From positions 17,450,001 to 17,514,000 of the forward strand of contig CM061098.1 of the NCBI GenBank assembly GCA_030770545.1: DNA of 64,000 nucleotides, in the 5' to 3' direction. A model generated the notes under the pieces. That model worked only from the letters and a program-made list of their open reading frames with translations, was not told where the DNA came from and searched no databases. This DNA comes from Macropodus opercularis. Lineage: Eukaryota; Chordata; Actinopteri; Anabantiformes; Osphronemidae. The translations under genes and the position numbers were made by a program. Shown here piece by piece: positions 56,948 through 64,000 of the stretch (positions are counted from its first letter, which is position 1; every line of letters begins with the position of its first letter).

Positions 56948-57934
56948 GAGACACGAACGGGGTCACAGTGATCAACCCTGGGTCGTGGGTGTAAGACAAC
57001 GTACTACTGTGGAGAATAGATTTTGATTGTCTGGATTGGATTGTGCTTCCATGTAATATCTAGAGGGCCCTAAAATATCAGGTTTTCAACAGGAAAAAGC
57101 TTCACTGAAGCTTACAATTCAACCAGTGGAGAATCATACTCTTAGACCAACAAGCCAAGACAAGGTCAAGGCTAGTTCATTAAATACAGAAGGTGCACTA
57201 CTGCAGATTTAAGTTTAGACTCTACGGGACAGAGCGCCTTAAGATAGCATTTGATAAACCAGTTAACGTTGCACTTAAGCTGACAGTACAAGTTGTTGAC
57301 GAGCCTTTGACTACTAAAGAAGAGTCCAGCAGCACAGACGTCGGTAAGAAAACCCACCGCTCCGCCCGGGAGTTAAACCCAACGTTGGCTTCAATCAGCT
57401 TCAACCTGTGGGGAATAAGATAAAAGCCATTTGTCACTGCAAATGGTGTCGGACATTACAGCTCTGAAATTTCATCCCAAAGTAAATAAACATACACAAA
57501 TTGCATGTATTCGTATACTGGAAGTCCCGTCTCAATAATTATAATGGTAGGAGTTGAATTCCTGGCATTCAGTTTGTGCTGTTGAGACAGTTGTGCATGT
57601 AACTGTACTTCCATGCACATAGAGTAGCGTGTGTTTAAATGCACTCTGCTAGCGTGGGATAGTTGTTTCGCTTCATAGGATAGGTTGGATCGAAATAGGA
57701 TTTCTTTTTAAAGCGACAGTTCCATATTCCTTCATTTCCCACCAGGGAAGACTGACTGAGAATCATACTCCTAGACTAACGAGCTAAGACTAGTGCAGCA
57801 GTGGCTCTTTAAAAAAAACAACAAGACGAACTAATAAACAAACTGGTTTTGATGGCAGGTCACGGAGGCCCTTAAGACAGCAGTTTAATCCCAGCTAAAG
57901 TTCCACTGAAGCTTATAAATCAAACAGTTAAACA

Positions 57935-58006
57935 GGGCTCGTCCGGGATTTGAACCCGGGACCTCTCGCACCCTAAGCGAGAATCATACTCCTAGACCAA
58001 CGAGCC
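57935..58006 (-). tRNA. tRNA-Pro (AGG), copy 1
   Basis: Unit 20. Reads identical to 1219-1290. Confidence 0.96.
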
Positions 58007-58155
58007 GAGACAAGGCTGTCACTTGTTGGTTAAAGAAAGAAGACGGACTACTGCAGGAATGAGCTTAGAGCACGAGTGATTCTAGATGGCCTTACGATAG
58101 CAGTTTATACACCGGTGAAAATGTCACTGAAGCCATTAACTAGAGCTGTTAGGCA

Positions 58156-58227
58156 GGGCTCGTCCGGGATTTGAAGCCGGGACCTCTCGCACCCGAAGCG
58201 AGAATCATACTCCTAGACCAAGGAGCC
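58156..58227 (-). tRNA. tRNA-Pro (CGG), G53C and G6C
   Basis: Unit 20. Same two stem lesions as units 14 and 16. Confidence 0.65.
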
Positions 58228-58349
58228 GAGACAAGTTCAATCCTGGTGCACTGAGAATGCAGGATGCACTACTGCTGAGGTGGCCTTAAGCTAGTGGTGT
58301 ACACAACAGGTGACGTGTCACGTTAGCTGACAGTACAAATAGTTGCCAA

Positions 58350-58421
58350 GGGCTTGTCCGGGATTTAAACCAGGGAGCCTTCGCAACCTGGGCGAGAATC
58401 ATAGCCCTAGACCAACGAGCC
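58350..58421 (-). pseudogene. Full-length tRNA-Pro(AGG) pseudogene
   Basis: Unit 20 copy. Confidence 0.85.
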
Positions 58422-59108
58422 GAGACACGAAGAGAGTCACAGTGGGTCAACCCTGGGTCAACCCTGGCTCATTGGTAAAAGACAACGTACTACTGTGGAG
58501 AATAGATTTCGATTGGCTGGATTGGACTGTACTTCCATGTAAATTCTAAAGGGCCTTAAGATATCAGTTTTTCAACAGGAAAAAGTTTCACTGAAGCTTA
58601 CAATTCAAGAAGTGGAGAATCATACTCCTTCAACCTGTGTAACGCACGGCTGTGAGTCTGACAATACCTGTAGATGAGACGTCGGTAAGAAAACCCACCG
58701 CCCTGGTAATGGTGGGCAGTGGGCATTCAGTTTGTGCTGTTGAGACATTTGTGCACGTAACTGTACTTCCATGCACATAGAGTAGCGTGTGTTTAACCCT
58801 TGTGCAGCCTTCGAGGGGTCAGAACGACCCCACTGTAAAATAGGGGCCACCAAAACCACACACCAGAGTTGGATCAAACAGCCTTCGTGGGTGTTCCATG
58901 CAGGCAAACAACGAGTATGGATCTCCTGACGAACAAGTTCATCCAACCGTAAAGCATGTTGTGATTTATCGCCTGTTTTATTCAACCCATGTGTGGTTTC
59001 TGAGCTTTGAGCGCCCCCTATTTATCATTTTGACCGCTCAAAGGCCACAGCGTAAGGATTTTTCCCGGCTAAGGTTCCAGTGAAGCTTACAAGTCAAACA
59101 GTTAAGCA

Positions 59109-59180
59109 GGGCTCGTCCGGGATTTGAACCCGGGACCTCTCGCACCCTAAGCGAGAATCATACTCCTAGACCAACGAGCC
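59109..59180 (-). tRNA. tRNA-Pro (AGG), copy 2
   Basis: Unit 20. Reads identical to 2371-2442. Confidence 0.96.
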
Positions 59181-59285
59181 GAGATAATGTCTCAAAACCA
59201 AGCAGATGCTCACCAAAGCAATTAGCTTAGCAGTTTATGAAAATCTTAATATTCTATTGCAGATGGACTAGCACAAAGCAAGAAT

Positions 59286-59678
59286 TTCAATTCAATTTTA
59301 TTTATATAGCGCCAATTCACAACAACAGTTAACTCAAGGCACTTTACAAGTAAGAGTTAAGACCTTGCACAACTAAACACTACAAATAGACCAAGCTTTT
59401 AATTGTAGCCAATCAATAAATTGTACATTTTAATAGCAACAGTGAAGAGGAGAAACTCTGTCTCTATAGAGGACGAAACCTCCAGCAGACCCTGGCTCAA
59501 TGTGGGCGAACATCTGCCTTGACCGGTTGGTGTGAAGGGATAAAAATGAGAGAAAAGAAATCAACTACAACAACAGACACAGGCAGGATGGCGCAACCAG
59601 CAGCTGAACACGGGAGACACATGGCTCTGAGTCTGACGATACCTGTAGATGAGGACAGAGAGAGAGACAGAGAAGCAC
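59286..59678 (+). mobile_element. Teleost interspersed repeat
   Basis: Unit 20 copy. Confidence 0.6.
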
Positions 59679-59694
59679 AACTAGTAGTTGCGAA

Positions 59695-59759
59695 GAACTC
59701 GTCTGGGATTTGAACCTCTCGCACCCAAAGCGACAACCATACTACTAGGCCAACGAGCC
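59695..59759 (-). pseudogene. Truncated tRNA-Pro(TGG) pseudogene
   Basis: Unit 20 copy, 7-nt deletion present. Confidence 0.85.
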
Positions 59760-59881
59760 AAAATGGCTCCCAAAGCAATTAAGAAACTAGATTAGATGTG
59801 GGGTCAGGAAAGCAATTAGGATGGGAGTTGATTAAAAAGGCAAAGTTCTATTGAAGACTGTGAAACGCTAAAGCTTGCGGT

Positions 59882-59953
59882 GGGCTCGTCCGGGATTTGA
59901 ACCCGGGACCTCTCGCACCCAAAACGAGAATCATACCCCTAGACCAACGAGCC
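59882..59953 (-). tRNA. tRNA-Pro (TGG), C31T
   Basis: Unit 21. Same wobble variant and flank as unit 17. Confidence 0.92.
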
Positions 59954-60940
59954 GAGACACGAACGGGGTCACAGTGATCAACCCTGGGTCGTGGGTGTAA
60001 GACAACGTACTACTGTGGAGAATAGATTTTGATTGTCTGGATTGGATTGTGCTTCCATGTAATATCTAGAGGGCCCTAAGATATCAGGTTTTCAACAGGA
60101 AAAAGCTTCACTGAAGCTTACAATTCAACCAGTGGAAAATCATACTCTTAGACCAACAAGCCAAGACAAGGTCAAGGCTAGTTCATTAAATACAGAAGGT
60201 GCACTACTGCAGATTTAAGTTTAGACTCTACGGGACAGAGCGCCTTAAGATAGCATTTGATAAACCAGTTAACGTTGCACTTAAGCTGACAGTACAAGTT
60301 GTTGACGAGCCTTTGACTACTAAAGAAGAGTCCAGCAGCACAGACGTCGGTAAGAAAACCCACCGCTCCGCCCGGGAGTTAAACCCAACGTTGGCTTCAA
60401 TCAGCTTCAACCTGTGGGGAATAAGATAAAAGCCATTTGTCACTGCAAATGGTGTCGGACATTACAGCTCTGAAATTTCATCCCAAAGTAAATAAACATA
60501 CACAAATTGCATGTATTCGTATACTGGAAGTCCCGTCTCAATAATTATAATGGTAGGAGTTGAATTCCTGGCATTCAGTTTGTGCTGTTGAGACAGTTGT
60601 GCATGTAACTGTACTTCCATGCACATAGAGTAGCGTGTGTTTAAATGCACTCTGCTAGCGTGGGATAGTTGTTTCGCTTCATAGGATAGGTTGGATCGAA
60701 ATAGGATTTCTTTTTAAAGCGACAGTTCCATATTCCTTCATTTCCCACCAGGGAAGACTGACTGAGAATCATACTCCTAGACTAACGAGCTAAGACTAGT
60801 GCAGCAGTGGCTCTTTAAAAAAAACAACAAGACGTACTAATAAACAAACTGGTTTTGATGGCAGGTCACGGAGGCCCTTAAGACAGCAGTTTAATCCCAG
60901 CTAAAGTTCCACTGAAGCTTATAAATCAAACAGTTAAACA

Positions 60941-61012
60941 GGGCTCGTCCGCGATTTGAAGCCGGGACCTCTCGCACCCGAAGCGAGAATCATACTCCTA
61001 GACCAACGAGCC
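60941..61012 (-). tRNA. Recombinant tRNA-Pro (CGG) with AGG1 3' flank
   Basis: Unit 21. Same fusion and T-arm lesions as 43360-43431. Confidence 0.65.
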
Positions 61013-61134
61013 GAGACAAGTTCAATCCTGGTGCACTGAGAATGCAGGATGCACTACTGCTGAGGTGGCCTTAAGCTAGTGGTGTACACAACAGGTGACA
61101 TGTCACGTTAGCTGACAGTACAAATAGTTGCCAA

Positions 61135-61206
61135 GGGCTTGTCCGGGATTTAAACCAAGGAGCCTTCGCAACCTGGGCGAGAATCATAGCCCTAGACCAA
61201 CGAGCC
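61135..61206 (-). pseudogene. Full-length tRNA-Pro(AGG) pseudogene
   Basis: Unit 21 copy, with AAACCAAGG. Confidence 0.85.
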
Positions 61207-61892
61207 GAGACACGAAGAGAGTCACAGTGGGTCAACCCTGGGTCAACCCTGGCTCATTGGTAAAAGACAACGTACTACTGTGGAGAATAGATTTCGATTG
61301 GCTGGATTGGACTGTACTTCCATGTAAAATCTAAAGGGCCTTAAGATATCAGTTTTTCAACAGGAAAAAGTTTCACTGAAGCTTACAATTCAAGAAGTGG
61401 AGAATCATACTCCTTCAACCTGTGTAACGCACGGCTGTGAGTCTGACGATACCTGTAGATGAGACGTCGGTAAGAAAACCCACCGCCCTGGTAATGGTGG
61501 GCAGTGGGCATTCAGTTTGTGCTGTTGAGACATTTGTGCACGTAACTGTACTTCCATGCACATAGAGTAGCGTGTGTTTAACCCTTGTGCAGCCTTCGAG
61601 GGGTCAGAACGACCCCACTGTAAAATAGGGGCCACCAAAACCACACACCAGGTTGGATCAAACAGCCTTCGTGGGTGTTCCATGCAGGCAAACAACGAGT
61701 ATGGATCTCCTGACGAACAAGTTCATCCAACCGTAAAGCATGTTGTGATTTATCGCCTGTTTTATCCAACCCATGTGTGGTTTCTGAGCTTTGAGCGCCC
61801 CCTATTTATCATTTTGACCACTCAAAGGCCACAGCGTAAGGATTTTTCCCGGCTAAGGTTCCAGTGAAGCTTACAAGTCAAACAGTTAAGCA

Positions 61893-61964
61893 GGGCTCGT
61901 CCGGGATTTGAAGCCGGGACCTCTCGCACCCTAAGCGAGAATCATACTCCTAGACCAACGAGCC
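61893..61964 (-). tRNA. tRNA-Pro (AGG) copy 2, G53C variant
   Basis: Unit 21. The anticodon stays AGG, but the T arm has the G53C change otherwise seen only in CGG-type genes. The other 20 AGG copy 2 genes lack it. Likely a short gene-conversion tract from a CGG or fused gene; an independent mutation is the alternative. Confidence 0.78.
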
Positions 61965-62069
61965 GAGATAATGTCTCAAAACCAAGCAGATGCTCACCAA
62001 AGCAATTAGCTTAGCAGTTTATGAAAATCTTAAAATTCTATTGCAGATGGACTAGCACAAAGCAAGAAT

Positions 62070-62462
62070 TTCAATTCAATTTTATTTATATAGCGCCAAT
62101 TCACAACAACAGTTAACTCAAGGCACTTTACAAGTAAGAGTTAAGACCTTGCACAACTAAACACTACAAATAGACCAAGCTTTTAATTGTAGCCAATCAA
62201 TAAATTGTACATTTTAATAGCAACAGTGAAGAGGAGAAACTCTGTCTCTATAGAGGACGAAACCTCCAGCAGACCCTGGCTCAATGTGGGCGAACATCTG
62301 CCTTGACCGGTTGGTGTGAAGGGATAAAAATGAGAGAAAAGAAATCAACTACAACAACAGACACAGGCAGGATGGCGCAACCAGCAGCTGAACACGGGAG
62401 ACACATGGCTCTGAGTCTGACGATACCTGTAGATGAGGACAGAGAGAGAGACAGAGAAGCAC
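62070..62462 (+). mobile_element. Teleost interspersed repeat
   Basis: Unit 21 copy. Confidence 0.6.
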
Positions 62463-62478
62463 AACTAGTAGTTGCGAA

Positions 62479-62543
62479 GAACTCGTCTGGGATTTGAACC
62501 TCTCGCACCCAAAGCGACAACCATACTACTAGGCCAACGAGCC
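62479..62543 (-). pseudogene. Truncated tRNA-Pro(TGG) pseudogene
   Basis: Unit 21 copy, 7-nt deletion present. Confidence 0.85.
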
Positions 62544-62665
62544 AAAATGGCTCCCAAAGCAATTAAGAAACTAGATTAGATGTGGGGTCAGGAAAGCAAT
62601 TAGGATGGGAGTTGATTAAAAAGGCAAAGTTCTATTGAAGACTGTGAAACGCTAACGCTTGCGGT

Positions 62666-62737
62666 GGGCTCGTCCGGGATTTGAACCCGGGACCTCTCGC
62701 ACCCAAAGCGAGAATCATACCCCTAGACCAACGAGCC
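62666..62737 (-). tRNA. tRNA-Pro (TGG)
   Basis: Unit 22. Reads identical to 160-231. Confidence 0.96.
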
Positions 62738-63724
62738 GAGACACAAACGGGGTCACAGTGATCAACCCTGGGTCGTGGGTGTAAGACAACGTACTACTGT
62801 GGAGAATAGATTTTGATTGTCTGGATTGGATTGTGCTTCCATGTAATATCTAGAGGGCCCTAAGATATCAGGTTTTCAACAGGAAAAAGCTTCACTGAAG
62901 CTTACAATTCAACCAGTGGAGAATCATACTCTTAGACCAACAAGCCAAGACAAGGTCAAGGCTAGTTCATTAAATACAGAAGGTGCACTACTGCAGATTT
63001 AAGTTTAGACTCTACGGGACAGAGCGCCTTAAGATAGCATTTGATAAACCAGTTAACGTTGCACTTAAGCTGACAGTACAAGTTGTTGACGAGCCTTTGA
63101 CTACTAAAGAAGAGTCCAGCAGCACAGACGTCGGTAAGAAAACCCACCGCTCCGCCCGGGAGTTAAACCCAACGTTGGCTTCAATCAGCTTCAACCTGTG
63201 GGGAATAAGATAAAAGCCATTTGTCACTGCAAATGGTGTCGGACATTACAGCTCTGAAATTTCATCCCAAAGTAAATAAACATACACAAATTGCATGTAT
63301 TCGTATACTGGAAGTCCCGTCTCAATAATTATAATGGTAGGAGTTGAATTCCTGGCATTCAGTTTGTGCTGTTGAGACAGTTGTGCATGTAACTGTACTT
63401 CCATGCACATAGAGTAGCGTGTGTTTAAATGCACTCTGCTAGCGTGGGATAGTTGTTTCGCTTCATAGGATAGGTTGGATCGAAATAGGATTTCTTTTTA
63501 AAGCGACAGTTCCATATTCCTTCATTTCCCACCAGGGAAGACTGACTGAGAATCATACTCCTAGACTAACGAGCTAAGACTAGTGCAGCAGTGGCTCTTT
63601 AAAAAAAACAACAAGACGTACTAATAAACAAACTGGTTTTGATGGCAGGTCACGGAGGCCCTTAAGACAGCAGTTTAATCCCAGCTAAAGTTCCACTGAA
63701 GCTTATAAATCAAACAGTTAAACA

Positions 63725-63796
63725 GGGCTCGTCCGGGATTTGAACCCGGGACCTCTCGCACCCTAAGCGAGAATCATACTCCTAGACTAACGAGCC
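63725..63796 (-). tRNA. tRNA-Pro (AGG) copy 1, G9A
   Basis: Unit 22. G9A lies in the A box (TAGTCTAGG); a purine is kept at this position, so function is plausible. Confidence 0.9.
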
Positions 63797-63945
63797 GAGA
63801 CAAGGCTGTCACTTGTTGGTTAAAGAAAGAAGACGGACTACTGCAGGAATGAGCTTAGAGCACGAGTGATTCTAGATGGCCTTACGATAGCAGTTTATAC
63901 ACCGGTGAAAATGTCACTGAAGCCATTAACTAGAGCTGTTAGGCA

Positions 63946-64000
63946 GGGCTCGTCCGGGATTTGAAGCCGGGACCTCTCGCACCCGAAGCGAGAATCATAC
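63946..64000 (-). tRNA. tRNA-Pro (CGG), G53C, cut by window end
   Basis: Unit 22. Only the 3' 55 nt are inside the window, up to the anticodon stem. Anticodon CGG and the G53C change are visible. Confidence 0.7.

Larger units (their letters stand above)
56876..59881. repeat. Repeat unit 20 (3006 bp)
   Basis: Subtype of units 14 and 16 in its second half, but shares CCCTAAAATATCAGG with unit 13 in its first part. TGG C5T, CGG G53C plus G6C. Confidence 0.95.
59882..62665. repeat. Repeat unit 21 (2784 bp, three tRNAs)
   Basis: Front part matches unit 17 (TGG C31T), then the fused AGG1/CGG gene as in units 15 and 18. It is the only unit with an altered AGG copy 2. Confidence 0.95.
1..64000. repeat. 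Tandem array of about 3-kb tRNA-Pro repeat units
   Basis: The whole window is a head-to-tail array. The distance between equivalent points in successive units is 2984, 2995, 2984, 2995, 2995, 2995, 2984, 2984, 2994, 3269, 2984, 2966, 3006, 3006, 2784, 3006, 3006, 2784, 2995, 3006 and 2784 bp. Every unit has the same order of four minus-strand tRNA-Pro genes, two pseudogenes and one interspersed repeat, except units 15, 18 and 21, which carry three tRNAs. The sequence starts and stops inside a unit, so neither flank of the array is visible. Confidence 0.98.
62666..64000. repeat. Repeat unit 22, partial
   Basis: First 1335 bp of a unit, ending inside its CGG gene. The array continues beyond the window. 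Confidence 0.95.

Noticed and set aside
1..64000. CRISPR-like array
   Set aside because: Regularly spaced repeats here are tRNA genes with vertebrate promoters, and the intervals are homologous to each other rather than unique spacers.
1..64000. tRNA-derived SINE amplification
   Set aside because: The copies are in fixed order on one strand in a tandem array, with no A-rich tails or target-site duplications around the tRNAs.

Overview
The window is one uninterrupted tandem array with no protein-coding gene. A unit of about 3 kb (2,984 to 3,006 bp in most copies, 2,784 to 3,269 bp at the extremes) repeats head to tail: 21 complete copies, a 159-bp piece of a preceding unit at the left edge and 1,335 bp of a 22nd unit at the right edge. 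The array is cut at both ends, so its true size exceeds 64 kb. Copies differ by scattered substitutions and a few small indels, so they have been homogenised or duplicated recently.

A standard unit carries four full-length 72-nt tRNA-Pro genes, all on the minus strand. In plus-strand order these are Pro-TGG, Pro-AGG (copy 1), Pro-CGG and Pro-AGG (copy 2). That is the complete cytosolic proline decoding set (AGG, read as IGG, plus CGG and TGG). The window holds 84 tRNA-Pro loci: 22 TGG, 19 AGG copy 1, 19 CGG (the last cut by the window end), 3 recombinant AGG1/CGG genes and 21 AGG copy 2. Each unit also holds a full-length but decayed tRNA-Pro(AGG) pseudogene, a tRNA-Pro(TGG) pseudogene with a 7-nt deletion, and at least two 28-nt tRNA-Pro 5' fragments.

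Layout within a unit, counted from the Pro-TGG gene: TGG; spacer with a tRNA fragment; about 600 bp of spacer with a 75-bp block that recurs later; second tRNA fragment; AGG1; CGG; AGG pseudogene; a diverged copy of the spacer after TGG; a TTAA-anchored piggyBac-like terminus; AGG2; a roughly 400-bp interspersed repeat; and the truncated TGG pseudogene. Related 3' flanks precede most of the tRNAs and relics at a spacing of about 194 to 221 bp. The 3-kb unit therefore looks like a higher-order repeat built from an older tandem array of single tRNA-Pro genes.

The organism is most likely a teleost fish, probably a percomorph. The tRNA genes match the vertebrate nuclear tRNA-Pro consensus, the internal promoters are eukaryotic A and B boxes, no CCA is encoded, and the interspersed repeat resembles one I know as abundant in percomorph genomes. 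That last identification is from memory, not from a search.

The array shows several evolutionary processes: crossover between neighbouring tRNA genes (units 15, 18, 21), a 264-bp internal duplication (unit 10), multi-unit superperiods, and decay of the CGG gene in the right half through a B-box mutation that also appears in one AGG gene, which suggests gene conversion. All open reading frames are short, overlap tRNA genes or repeats, recur only because the DNA recurs, and are rejected as genes.
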